Source: Amanita rubescens
Taxonomy: Eukaryota > Basidiomycota > Agaricomycetes > Agaricales > Amanitaceae
NCBI GenBank assembly: GCA_015039365.1
Contig: WION01000228.1
Location: 1 to 64,000 of the forward strand
Length of the DNA stretch: 64,000 nucleotides
Direction: 5' to 3'
Position 1 is the first letter of the stretch. Every line of letters starts with the position of its first letter. Shown piece by piece: positions 23,980 through 34,503 of this stretch. Under the pieces are notes generated by a model, which saw only the letters and a list, made by a program, of their open reading frames with translations, did no database searches and was not told where the DNA came from. The translations under genes were made by a program, and so were the position numbers.

Positions 23980-24778
23980 TTAATCCGTTTGCGCGTACTT
24001 CTCCAAACGTTCTACACGCTCACCCCAACGACCCTCATTCCAAGAACTAATCTGTTTCCATTCTTCGCTATCTTTCCCGACGGTCACCTGCGTCCACTTC
24101 AGCCAACAACAAAGCGCAAAGTCCGCAAACGAGATGGCGTTGCCCATCACGTATGGGCCCCCGCTCTTTTGCAACCATTGATCGACATTGTTAAGACCGT
24201 CCCTCAATTCGTTTAACGCTGCCTGCCACGCATCGCCGGTTGGCTTCATCGTACTGATGTCTTGTCCAAACCTCCCACTTCGGGTCCTGTGGAAGTACGC
24301 ATGGCCCTCGGGGTGCTCGATCAGCTTGAGATTTGCTGGAAGGGTAAATTGCCACATTGCTTTGAAATGAGGCAGGAATGATCTAGTGAAGGCAGTCTGC
24401 AGAACCTCCGTTCCCGGGATAATGACCTTGGGCGTATCGGGGTAAGCCTTATCAAGATATTCGGCAATCCGGAGAGAGTCGGAGACGGCTACACCGGTCG
24501 ATTCGTCGACGATGGCTGGGAGGGTGTAATAAGGCCCTCCAGTCTCGGGATTACGGCTTCCTTCGGGAGGAATGCCCTTCTCTTTGGCGAGTTCCTCGAT
24601 GTCGACGTATTCTTTCCATTCTGTCTTGTAAGGAATACCCTTGTAGTTTAATGTGTATCTGAAAGCTTATGTTTGGGGGAGTCCTGGCGACGAGGAGCAA
24701 TTCTACGAACCTAACTTTCCATGTGTTTGGATTGTGTGGTCCTGCACGGGACGGGAAGTCGTAGAAGATAATGGTCAT
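23980..24778 (-). CDS. Glutathione S-transferase, etherase-like (FuA-type), tandem copy B
   Basis: This is the paralogue of the gene at 22899-23697. Exons 24778-24711 and 24658-23980 have exactly the same lengths (68 and 679 nt), and the product is also 248 aa. The ends are nearly identical (SSWNEGRWGERVERLEKYAQTD). Differences cluster in the middle and near the active-site helix, for example EVLQTAFTRSFLPHF and CCWLKWTQVTVG, which suggests diverging substrate pockets. The two genes lie head-to-tail with about 280 bases between them, so each has its own promoter. Both look intact. Confidence 0.9.
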
Positions 24779-25065
24779 TTCAGCGTCAATCTGAGTGATT
24801 CCTTGTTCTTTATAAACTCTTCTGCACCTTTCAGGAACGAAGATACTGAAGCGAAGCCGACTGCTTGCCGAATGAATGCTGTCAGTATCAAACTTATTCC
24901 GCTTGACTATTAGAGCCAATATCACTAAGCGCTGAATGATTACAATGCATTGCTTCCTAAATGTACACGGCAAAATGACGCGTGCTCCCAGGGCTCGCGT
25001 GTTAAATCCCAACCTTGGCGAACGAAGATGAGCTCGTCAAGGCGATGATGCGCAAACTCATTTGG

Positions 25066-26345
25066 TCATCCGCCTTGATCATTGGGTGGCGAGGACGGTC
25101 GGGCAAGCCGCCGAGTCTCTGCCCACACCTTTGCACGCGCCCTACGAGCTTCCTTCACAGAAGCTTCGTCCCTTTCCATGCTGGGGTCCGACGGAACTCC
25201 GCCCTCGAGCGTGTGCTTATTCAGGCTGTCATCCTCTGGTGGTTCAGCTTCTTCACTATGACTTCCATCCTCGTCGCTATCGCCATACCCCGCCAAGGCA
25301 CTTAAAGTGCCACCTGATCGTTCTTCTTTCTTTCTTTCCGTCTCCCTGGTAGCTGTTTCGGTTTGCAATCTTATCTTCATGAGCTTCCACGCTCGGCTCC
25401 ATCTGCCTCGAAGAAATGCGAAGCGTTTGTCGGCGCCGTAGTTAGCTAATATACGCATCTCTAACTGTGCAGGGTTGGGTGAGGAGTGTAAATGAATGGC
25501 AGTTCGCCGCATGAGTTCTTTCTGAGTGTCATCAGGCTGTAACAGACAAGTAAGCGGGTGACAGCGGGATTAGGAATATATAAACACCTCCTCGTCACTT
25601 CCTCCCCATATATCTTGGTCTTCGAATTGATCGCCGTCTTCAACCATTCGTGCCTTTAAACGTTCCTCGTGAGCCTTATCAAGCGTACGGCGACGTTTTT
25701 GACGCCGATAATCTTCCACCTCGCTTTGGGAGAGGAAAAAGGTATCCTCAGCGTCTGAAGGAAGGTCAGACCAGCCGCTGGGAGATTCAGTCCTTGGTGG
25801 TCCAGGCTCAGACTGGATCGGCGGTAAAGAATCCAGTAGAAGGCGAGCATCATATCTAAGGCGTAACCATCAGAAAAGTACTCATTCGGAGTGAAAGAAT
25901 CACATCGTAGCTAGTGAGTGTGCTGCATATAATTAGCGTTCTTCAGAGGGTAGTGATCGGGTGCGGCATATCAGGTTGAAATAACCCACCGATCCACCCA
26001 TATTTCTTCCTGCGACTCTTGTCTTTCTTCTGCATAGTCATCTTCATCATGAAAATTTGATTGTCTCTGAGGTGTACCCCATCTGATAAGAGCTTCACCG
26101 ATCCTCTTCCTTGGAAGTTGGTTCGGCAGATACTCGACGACTTCCAGTGACCTGGCAGCTAAGGCAGCTTGCGGACCACGGACGATATCTGCTTCATGTG
26201 CGACAATATAGAGTGCTGAATCAGGCTCTCTTCTGGTTTCAGAATTGTCTGTGTTAAAGCTTTCGTCCCTCCGTCCATGCTCCGGACGCTGCTTGCGTTT
26301 CCTGGAGTACTGCATAGAGGCGTGACGCATCACTGTGACAGTCAC
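25066..26345 (-). CDS. Conserved fungal protein of unknown function
   Basis: I recognise this only as a conserved basidiomycete protein. Exons 26345-25990, 25855-25588 and 25536-25066 give 364 aa, with introns of 134 and 51 nt. The conserved core is RRTAIHLHSSPNPAQLEMRI followed by LANYGADKRFAFLRGRWSRAW, preceded by an acidic segment with DIWGGSDEEPDD. The N-terminus is hydrophilic, with basic stretches (SRKRKQRPEHGRR) that could be nuclear signals. There are no membrane segments. The alternating acidic and basic low-complexity character suggests an RNA- or chromatin-associated role, but that is a guess. It is divergent from STE24 (378 bases between starts). Confidence 0.7.
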
Positions 26346-26723
26346 GAGGCTATAATGCCCCTATGTTAATGCAAAAGGTGACTGATCCCTTATCCATATA
26401 ATACATACAAGGATTGGCGTGCAGTTGGAGGGATCATTCCAAAGCTCGCTGATTTAGGCGTGCGCGTGACCAACCCTGCAAGAGGTGATCCGTGCGGTCA
26501 TATTATCCCCACAGGGGTTTCATGCGCAATCTGCACCAGTATATATATATCCAACCACGCAATGTCTTTAATTTTTCCATACCTGACCGCTATCACTCAG
26601 GTGCTTTTCGCGAAATTTAGCAGTACTTAAAATATTGAAAGAAAATAGTCGCTGATGTGGCTGTGCCGGACATGATGGACACGTCTGCAGTGGCTTAGCC
26701 GCCCTCGTGCTCCTTTCGCCATC

Positions 26724-28420
26724 ATGGATTTCCTCCATACCCAGCTCAGCACTATACAGCGACACCTCTCTTTTGTAGCAACTGATCCGCTCGAATGGAA
26801 GCTTTACGTTCAGGTATTCTCATGGGCTGTAACGCTCTTCGAGTCATACCTTGTGTATGTCATTTTTCACCCCCGAAGCGGCACGATTTTTTACGTTCCT
26901 ATCCTAGCCTTCGACAGTACCCGTTATACTCCAAAACAGAGCCTCCAAAAGTTCTGGCTCCTCACTTTGAAGCAGGTGTATTCGAAAAGTCACAAAATTA
27001 TGGCAGGGACAAGGCCAAGTTTGCCTTGTTCTCTGGTCTGTACAAGCAATGCTTAGATTCCATTATGCTCCAATTTGGTTTCTACGCGTGGTCATGGAGC
27101 GCAGCCGGTCAATTATTAGCAAAATTCGGATACGGTCCCGAGTATGAGGTAGGCGTGTTCATTTTTGCGACGGAATATATACTAAACCACTGGTAGATTT
27201 ACCAATCAATCGCCTTTGTTTTCATACTCTACTTCCTATCTGCTATTCCTGCCCTTCCGTTGTCGGTTTACAGCACTTTTGTCCTCGAAGGAAAACATGG
27301 ATTCAACAAGACGACACCAAGTCTCTTTGTTATTGACCTCTTGAAGGGATGGGCTGTGGCATTTGTCTTGGGTTCCCCTTTCCTTGCTACCTTCCTTTAC
27401 ATCTTCAAGTGGGCTGGTGACCGATTCGTCCCTTGGTTGATGGGTTTCATGTATGCTTTCTGCCCTGGTCAATTTACTTCGACTAATATTCGTCCAGGAT
27501 CTCATTCCAGTTAATTATGGTCATTATCTACCCGACGATCATCCAACCTCTTTTCAATAAGCTCACCCCTCTTCCGGAAGGCGACCTTCGTACACGCGTT
27601 GAGTCACTTGCGACTAAACTCAAGTTCCCGCTCAAGCATTTGTACGAAATTGATGGTTCAAAACGTAGTTCGCACAGCAATGCCTACTTTTTCGGTCTGC
27701 CTTGGGTAAATAAATTCTTTCTATCGATGAAAGCAAGTAATTGACCCCTATATACAGAGCAAGCACATTGTTATCTTCGATACCCTTGTTCAACAGTCAA
27801 AGCCTGAAGAGGTCGAGGCAGTACTTGGTAAATCAAATTTACAGCGGTTTCTCACTCGTTCTCTAACATTGCGAAATAGCACACGAACTTGGTCACTGGT
27901 ACTTCCTTCACCCCACCAAGATGATGATTATCTCTCAAGTCCACATTTTCACAATTCTGTCTCTTTTCCCGGCTTTCCTCCGAGCACCTCCTGTCCTCCG
28001 CTCTTTCGACTTCCCTAAAGAGGTCGCATTCAATCCTCCCACTATCGTCGCCTTTTTACTCTTCCAGATGATTTTGACCCCTTTGGAGGCCGTGGTGTCC
28101 ATCGTCATGAATGCAGTCAGCCGACACTTCGAGTGGCAAGCAGACCGCTTTGCCTGCGATCTTCAAGACAGATTGAACACCGCCGACATGAAGGATCTGG
28201 GTGACAGGCTCGGGAAGGCACTTATCACGCTTCACGTCAAAAATCTCTCTACTGTCTGGGTTGATTGGTTGTGAGTATCGTTAATTCTCGTCGTCAATAG
28301 TAACCCATCCTAACATTTCCGGGTAGATACTCTGCCTACCATCATTCACACCCCACATTGACTGAGCGCTTGAAGGCGATTGAGATGTTCCAGGTAGAGC
28401 GGGAAAAGAAGAAGGATTGA
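26724..28420 (+). CDS. STE24: CAAX prenyl protease 1 (zinc metalloprotease, STE24 family)
   Basis: This ER/inner nuclear membrane zinc protease removes the AAX tripeptide from farnesylated proteins such as mating pheromone precursors. The motif HELGHW is split by an intron (exon ends at 27827, next begins at 27880). Family blocks include LYSKTEPP, FVLEGKHGFNKTTPSLF, IQPLFNKLTPLPEG, GSKRSSHSNAYFFG, the downstream glutamate block FEWQADRFA and a C-terminal lysine-rich tail EREKKKD. Several hydrophobic spans are present. Seven exons (26724-26854, 26908-27148, 27197-27450, 27498-27705, 27758-27827, 27880-28270, 28327-28420) give 462 aa, the normal length. All catalytic elements appear intact. Confidence 0.93.
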
Positions 28421-28607
28421 GTTTACTGTGGAATCCGTTAACGATTATGTACGTCACATCGGCCACTGTAATGAGCGTAATATTACTGTTTTGTGGTCTA
28501 AAAAAATTGGACACGAACTTACCGATGTGGAGAGTTGAGTCGGTTGTTCACATTTCCTCGTAAGTATGCATGTACGTTGCGTTTTTTGGGATTCGGCCAG
28601 AAAACTG

Positions 28608-29222
28608 TTACAGTAAACCTCTCTTGCGCAATAACTGAGCCTTCCAGCCCTTGAACACCACTCTGCCCAACGCTAAACCATCCTTTGCCTCTGCCAAGTT
28701 GACGACTTGACTCAACGGATCCCAAGCGCTCGTCTTGAGCCGTTCTAATGGCTTTCTTTTCTCCGTCTTTCTCTCCGACTTGGCAGAAATGGTCACTAGC
28801 TGTCTAGGGTGTTCAGGATCCCAAACATTCAGCTTGTATCCGCTTAAACGCTTTCGTTCAGCGTAGACGAGATGTGCCAAGTTTCGCGTGAGGTTGTGAG
28901 ATAGACCTCTTGATTGACTTGAATTATACAACATTGCCAGCGTGTTGTCCACTGACGTGAATTAGTTTGTTGAATAATGTGTTTTTGCGTAAAACTAACT
29001 GCGTTGCTCCCATTCTTTCAGCCATTTTTTCTGAAGCGTGCGCTGAGCCGCATCTGTGTGCGGGTCATTATGCTGGTTCGTGACGCGAGCGGCAGCGTCG
29101 AAGGAGGGCCTCCATAGAAGTCGTAAATTCCTGGTTGCTTGCGGGTGATGCAAAACCGTTGCAGAGACTGTTCGCAAAAATAGCCGATATAGACTTTTGA
29201 ATTCAGGTGGAAGTTGCACCAT
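28608..29222 (-). CDS. LYR-motif-like small basic protein, probably mitochondrial
   Basis: The protein starts MVQLPPEFKSLYRLFLR, with the SLYRLFLR stretch typical of LYR proteins, which help assemble mitochondrial complexes or iron-sulphur proteins through the acyl carrier protein. The body is strongly basic (AERKRLSGYK, KSERKTEKRKPLERLK). Exons 29222-29000 and 28951-28608 give 188 aa; the intron (28952-28999, donor GTTAGT) joins EQR to MDNTLAML in phase. It is convergent with STE24. A perfect 11-bp inverted repeat spans its start codon (separate entry), which could affect translation. The LYR assignment rests on the N-terminal motif only; the C-terminus is unfamiliar. Confidence 0.7.
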
Positions 29223-29239
29223 GAGATGGGTGCAACTTC
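29210..29239 (-). repeat. Perfect 11-bp inverted repeat enclosing the LYR gene start codon
   Basis: Arms GAAGTTGCACC (29210-29220) and GGTGCAACTTC (29229-29239) are perfect complements with an 8-base loop. In the minus-strand transcript the A and U of the AUG (29222-29221) lie at the end of the loop and the G is in the stem. Confidence 0.8.
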
Positions 29240-29833
29240 GTCAATTCGCGATTCGCGTATGTAACCCTAACCCAATCAGGGTTACCGATTCAGTAACAGA
29301 TAGAAAAACTCAATTATCGAGTGCCAATGCAGTTCACGTTCATGTATGATCAAACCGTTATCAACCCATCAATAAACTGACGCAACAATTGCCTTTTATT
29401 GGACTATCAAATACCCCAAACCCAAGGTTGACCAGCGGTCAGTTAAATCTTTCAACCCGTCCTCTCTGACCGGAATTCGGCAAAACTTGAACAAAGTCGA
29501 GACTGTCCATAATCCTGGTGGAATTGATCACTTCTTCGGGCATGAATAGATAGTGAAATGCTCACCTATTCGACTGCCAAAAAACTTGTTCGGTGCGCTT
29601 TTTACGTGCTCTTGGTCGATCCCGAAGGATCTTAAGCCCGGGGCCCACGGCAAGGGAAGCACGAGGAAAGAGGTTACTAGCCTCTTATCCACCCCCGGGA
29701 CGCACCTTATCTTCGGCGAACGAGGCGGGCGACAGCGGGGAAAACCTACAAGAAAAAGAAAAGAAAAAACCAAACGCAAACATCAGCTAACGAATGAAAA
29801 TGGAGAAAAAATGGAATATCAAACGAATATCTC
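29223..29833. other. Upstream region of the LYR gene
   Basis: It holds the probable promoter of the LYR gene and a small inverted repeat, GTAACCCT (29261-29268) with AGGGTTAC (29278-29285). The sequence TAACCCTAACCC in it resembles two units of the fungal telomere repeat. Purine-rich sequence follows near 29740-29830. A frame at 29553-30086 (+) overlaps the next gene on the other strand and looks spurious. Confidence 0.4.
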
Positions 29834-30343
29834 TCAGCACCACCATACCCTCTTCGCGCCGGCACTGTGCTTTGCCGCCACGACTCTTGCTTTCAACCAC
29901 GCCGCGAACTCTTCTTTCACTTCTTCAGAGACGTCTTCATCCTCGACGTCTCTCCTTTTGTGTCCGAGCGGCGGCGGGCTTCTCAGAATCGTAGGCCTCC
30001 TAGGAGTGTGGCGAACGAACACGAAGGATCCATCCTCGCAGTCGGGCATCGTGACAGCCTTGACGCGCCTGCGTATGGGGGTCTGAGCCTGGCCAGCCTT
30101 GGGGATTGTAACCATCTTTTGGTCTTCATCCTGAATGAGCACTGGCGACCTGGCGACCGGTATATCCTTCGCAAAGCGAACGCGGACCGGATCTACAAAA
30201 GCGTCAGCCATAATGACGGACGGTGCATGAGGCCGACGACCAGCGCCAGCGTTGGGAATGAGAGTTGTGATAGCGTGCATGATATGCATGGTATGTGGCA
30301 ATGTGTGTAGGTGAAGAAAGACGTCTGATGCGCTCTGGTGCAT
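29834..30343 (-). CDS. Small basic hypothetical protein
   Basis: This intron-free frame encodes 169 aa, or about 149 aa from the second Met cluster (MHAITTLIPNAG). I recognise no family. It contains basic Pro/Arg stretches (RRPTILRSPPP, PIRRRVKAV) and an acidic helix near the C-terminus (DVEDEDVSEEVKEEFAAWLKARVVAAKH), ending KRVWWC. The composition is reasonable for a real fungal protein, and the opposite-strand frames look less protein-like, but I have no homology evidence. There are no membrane segments. Confidence 0.45.
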   Translation of the reverse strand: MHQSASDVFLHLHTLPHTMHIMHAITTLIPNAGAGRRPHAPSVIMADAFVDPVRVRFAKDIPVARSPVLIQDEDQKMVTIPKAGQAQTPIRRRVKAVTMPDCEDGSFVFVRHTPRRPTILRSPPPLGHKRRDVEDEDVSEEVKEEFAAWLKARVVAAKHSAGAKRVWWC

Positions 30344-30511
30344 GTTATATAGCGCATTTCAATGTCAACCGCATGATCGAAGCCCCTAATTACTCAATGC
30401 GGCAAGTGCGTTTTGGTGCTACTCACTAGATATTACTATATTACTACCGACTTACTACATATACGTCTTACATCTACAAGTACAAGGCAATCTAAGATGG
30501 ATACATGTGAT

Positions 30512-32554
30512 CTATATATAACTTTCCGTATATTCCCTCGCGTCTCGCCTCCCTTCTTCTACATTCACACAGGTTAAGATGGGAATTGCGGCCCAGACCA
30601 TCAACACGAGAAAGAAAAAAGAGTATCGGATGTTGCCCGTGAGGTCAGATATCAAACCTACGACGAGTGGCCCAAGAAATGAACTCGACTAATATTTCCT
30701 TGTTTAAAACGTTGGAACCGAACGAGAAATGAACACACCTTATCTGTAATTGAAAACAGCGCATACCAGCGAGCCTCCTCCCCAGGAGGGAGAAGCTCCG
30801 CATAAGATGCTCTTGCATATCCTTGAAAGGCGCCGTATACCGACCCTGGACGATGTAAAATGCGATTGGCAGACAAGTGATGCGACTGACCAAAATATAC
30901 TGCCAGGACATACATCTCACCTGGTGTTGTGAGTCCACCAAACTGAAACGTGCTACTTTTGAAAAGGAATCCAAGGCATCCATATGCTGGTACAACAGAA
31001 GCCATCAATACCAGAACGACGAGAACACGCAGGTTTGACCAGCCAAAACGCTTTTGCAAGCTTGGCCACATCAGGGAACCTAGAATACCTGCTGTAGGAG
31101 TGAAAATCCCAATGATAATTAATGAAGACGGTGGCATGTGAAGAACTGTTTTGCCGAACAAGACGGCAGTCGACGTTATTGTTGTGAAGCCTGAAAATAG
31201 ATCAATATAGGGATGAATCAACACAGCCCAACCTTACCATCAGAGAGTAAAAACCACGCAGCAAGGTATATGAAAGTATTTTTGAGCTTCTTGATCTCGC
31301 CCCAGCGGAGCATATGACCCAGCTTCTTCCATGCCTGGATTACTCCTCGACGGAGATTCCAATCACTTGAACGGAGAAGGTCACCTGCTGGGACGTCTCT
31401 CCATGCACTATCGGCACTTCCTGGACTGTCAGATGCTTCCTGGGTTGAAGGGTCCATTCCGGGTAGCCACAAAGCGGCAGGTATTGTAAAGAACATCCAC
31501 CACAGACCACTCAATCCAATAGCTAACCGGAGAGCGAACGTGGATCCATGTAGTCGAGCCACCGGTATAAGGGCTATAATGAGCAAGATGATCCCGGCCG
31601 CATAACCAAGAGCAATGCCTCGCGAGGATATACGAGAAATTGCACGGGAAAGCGTTTCGTCGTACTGCGATTTAACTGAACTAGAGGGCAGCGAGGTGGC
31701 AGTCGGGGTATATGCATCAGAAACAAGCAGCGTAGAATCTGATATAAGAGGTGCAGTTGGGTTCTCAGTGTCCTCGTCGTCCGCTTCGACCGGAAGTTCA
31801 ATGTCATTAACATGGTGTCCTTCAGTATGCAGTATCTGAACGACTTCAGGGGACTCGCTTGCTAGAGAAGGAAGGTATGCATTCATAGCAACTATTGAGG
31901 CACCGAAGCCGACATTTGCGCACATGGCCAGCAAAGCAGATAAGTACCAGACAGGAGATGATGAAGGCAGAAGGAGGAACAATGTCGCAGAAAGTGAGCC
32001 TAAGAAAGCGAAGAACAGAAGGACGCGTTTACGGTGCAAGGCTGCAAGCCGATTTAGAACATACCACACACGTCAAGAATAACACGCACGGTTGTTGGCG
32101 ATCCCGCCTACAGAGATGACAGTGATAGCTTGCAAAGCCACAGAGATAGAGTAGATATACAAACTGTACGAAGGTCAGGCTATTAAAGTATATGGTAACA
32201 TGTTTGCTCACCTAAAGCTTGCAGTGTCAATCCAGAACCAAGCCACCTTGACCGCGCACCGGAGGTCTGCGTTTTGACTGGAATCACCCGCCGTAGTATT
32301 CAAGGACTGCTTTGAAACTACGCATGGGACCTTGCGGTCTGGCATGAAGTACCCATTATCCCTCGCGAACTGCTCTAGACATATAGGCAAGAACAGCGTC
32401 AGCGACACAATTACGAACACTTCACTACGGGCGGCTTCGTCAACATTTTGAAATGTCCACATTGGACTGGTGAAAATTACCTTGCAAACGCGTAGCTCAA
32501 CCAGCCCTGGAGTTTCTTCTTGTATGCTCGGGCGCGACGGTCGGCTGGTGACAT
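30512..32554 (-). CDS. ATG22: Autophagy-related protein 22-like vacuolar transporter (MFS)
   Basis: Atg22 exports amino acids from the vacuole after autophagic breakdown. The N-terminus MSPADRRARAYKKKLQGWLSYAFA|SEVFVIV is recovered only by splicing 32425-32480. The longer frame starting at 32603 reads the wrong frame through this exon. Family blocks are SEVFVIVSLTLFLPICLEQF, SLYIYSISVALQAITVISVGGIA, LAMCANVGFGASIVAMNAYLP and FGAFQGYARASYAELLPPGEEARWYALFSITDK. About 11-12 membrane helices are visible, with a long acidic cytosolic loop near residues 190-250. Seven exons (32554-32481, 32424-32212, 32163-32090, 32041-31238, 31190-30891, 30845-30739, 30688-30512) give 582 aa. It is divergent from SUMO. 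Confidence 0.9.
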
Positions 32555-32646
32555 AGAGTATGTCACGCGTTACGATTGTAACACTTCCGCGTGCCACTGG
32601 CAAAACGCGTCGTTTATTTCTCTATCTTTGACACCTCCCCACCTGC
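32555..32646. promoter_or_regulatory. 92-bp bidirectional promoter between ATG22 and SUMO
   Basis: All sequence between the two start codons. It includes CACGCGTT and AAAACGCGTCG, so two MCB-like ACGCGT boxes occur within about 40 bases. A CT-rich leader precedes the SUMO start. Confidence 0.45.
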
Positions 32647-33199
32647 ATGACGGCTATGTCTGACCAAGAACAACAAGAAGACGTTAAGCCAAAGCTTAAT
32701 CTCAATGTTGTCTTCGAAGGAAATCGTACGTATAACTTTATATTTAAACGCGATAAATGACCTAAATCAACGCGCCTCGCTAGAGATCACAGTGAAGGTC
32801 AAAGCCACCATGCGGCTCTCAAAGATTTTTGAAGCTGCAGAGGTACGTAAAAATACTAAGCTTGTTACTTTTCGGGAAACTAACATAACCTAGAAACGCT
32901 TTGGAAAAGACTCAGGCATGTTGATGATGTACCTGCCAAATGCTGAGTGACGACATCAATATGCGTCATGTATATAGGTGCATTGAGATTTACCTACGAA
33001 GGTCAACGATTAAACGGCGAAGACACACCTACCCAAGTATGCAAATTTTTGTCCATTCGTCGGATTACTTCTAATCTCAATGGACTAGCTCGGAATGGAG
33101 GATGGAGACCAAATTGACGCTTTCATACAGCAGGTGAGGAGCTCTCTGATAAATTCATATTATCCATGCTAATGTGCGCTCGTCCAGCTCGGGGGGTGA
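32647..33199 (+). CDS. SMT3: SUMO (ubiquitin-like modifier, SMT3)
   Basis: SUMO is conjugated to lysines of nuclear proteins. The fold is clear: KLNLNVVFEGNQITVKVKAT, RLSKIFEAAEKRFGKDSG, ALRFTYEGQRLNGEDTPTQ and LGMEDGDQIDAFIQQLGG. Exons are 32647-32725, 32784-32842, 32894-32915 (22 nt), 32978-33036, 33089-33133 and 33188-33199 (12 nt). They give 91 aa, or 88 from the second Met at 32656. The third intron (32916-32977) is read as GC-AG (GCATGT); no GT donor fits the phase. The last exon encodes only Leu-Gly-Gly and the stop, so the diglycine needed for conjugation is already the C-terminus and no tail has to be removed by a Ulp-type protease. Confidence 0.92.
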
Positions 33200-33323
33200 T
33201 GTTTGTAACTATACTCGGATGCCCGCTCCCCATTGAGCGGTTGTTATAATTATACATACCACCTTGTTGTGCTACTCATACATGTCATATAGTAGTTGTA
33301 TGCCAGAAGGATGAAACACTCGA

Positions 33324-34421
33324 TCAACTGCTTAAAGAATACCCGAGGTTGTCAACATCGACGCTCTCCTGCATCTTCAAGAGGTTTGTCCACATAGTGA
33401 ACGCTCTCTCCCGTGCCTTGGCATCGCCCACTTCCTTAAGTGAACGCTTGAATTCTCCGCCCTTGATCCAATCAAGCCCGTGCTGTAACACGTTTCTTGC
33501 CCTGGTTGCACCTCCTCTCACATCCCCCATCGAGGCATGCAGTGTCGCACGAACTGTGTTATGATCGTAAGTCGCACAATGAAGGATGTTTGAGTTGTAA
33601 AACACCGTTTCGCCCGCTAATCGGCGTTTCGTATCAGTATCGCTTAAAGAACCTTCAAAGACTCATACGAACGTCCAAGATTGACTTGCATCACCCCGGG
33701 CATATCAAAGGGGTCGTTTGGCGGTTTCATTGTCTCCGAATGCTTTCTTTGCTCGAGCGTCCTTGGAGTCTTATGCGAACCAGGGACAATATACAAGCAA
33801 GAATCGCGATATAACGCGCTGCAACTGTTTCAACAGATAGCTCCGTGTCAATCAGTGCGACTCACGTATTCCATTGTACCTTGTAAACGTTAATTCAGCT
33901 CAGGGCCACTGCAATCATGACGTACCCCATGATGCCAACGGACCAAGGCCTCTCTTTCCTGTTCCTCACTGGCATCCTCACTTACATCATCTCGGTGCCA
34001 TCTCAAGGCAAAGTCATTTCGTTCGGGATTAATCAACAAATTGAACAGTTCTGACATTCATCAACGAAGCAGATTTCTGCAGATCAAATTTCTTACCCAT
34101 CTGTAAATCTTCTTCTTTGCATCCAAGAAGCTCTGTTACAACTTGCACTAAGTTGTCGCTGGTATACCACTTCAGAAATGCGCTTTCTTCCAATTCAGGA
34201 TGCATGACGTGTTGTACCCCCCATACGTCTACATCTTTCTTCTCATCGAAAGGGGGAAATTGTTGGCCAACAGTTCTTCGATGCATCCATTGCGCTTGGC
34301 GTGTCTTCTCTACAACTCTTGCGCATGCGTCTTGCAGCGATGCGAGCTCAGACGCTGCGATGAGATTCTGCACGACAATATATCCTTGCTCGTCGTATTG
34401 CTTCTTGAGATCTGCGGACAT
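33324..34421 (-). CDS. Phytanoyl-CoA dioxygenase (PhyH) family Fe(II)/2-oxoglutarate oxygenase
   Basis: PhyH-type oxygenases hydroxylate small molecules or fatty acyl-CoAs using Fe(II) and 2-oxoglutarate. The sequence begins MSADLKKQYDEQGYIVVQNL. It shows the iron-binding pair WHRDD (His/Asp) and a distal His in NSNILHCATYD, plus an Arg downstream in TVRATLHASM for 2-oxoglutarate. IVPGSHKTPRT is typical for the family. Exons 34421-34097, 34050-33926, 33879-33866 (only 14 nt, VQWNT), 33818-33673 and 33616-33324 give 300 aa with all phases matching. The metal site is complete, so it is probably active. It is divergent from the metallophosphoesterase (82 bases between starts) and convergent with SUMO. 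Confidence 0.9.
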
Positions 34422-34503
34422 TATTCAAAATCTAAGTTGGTGACCTCATGTGAAAAGCTGTATTCGACGTTAAATTGTCTTAAAATGTCTAGGTACTCGT
34501 AAC

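Noticed and set aside
29261..29285. TAACCCTAACCC as an interstitial telomere repeat
   Set aside because: Only two units and part of a short inverted repeat; too little to call a telomeric insertion or healing scar.
29553..30086. 177-codon frame on the + strand
   Set aside because: Low-complexity Ser/Thr/Lys content, overlapping the more protein-like minus-strand frame; no motif or splice support.
32208..32603. 131-codon frame starting upstream of ATG22
   Set aside because: Its first part is in the wrong frame for the family; splicing 32425-32480 from the ATG at 32554 gives the conserved N-terminus.
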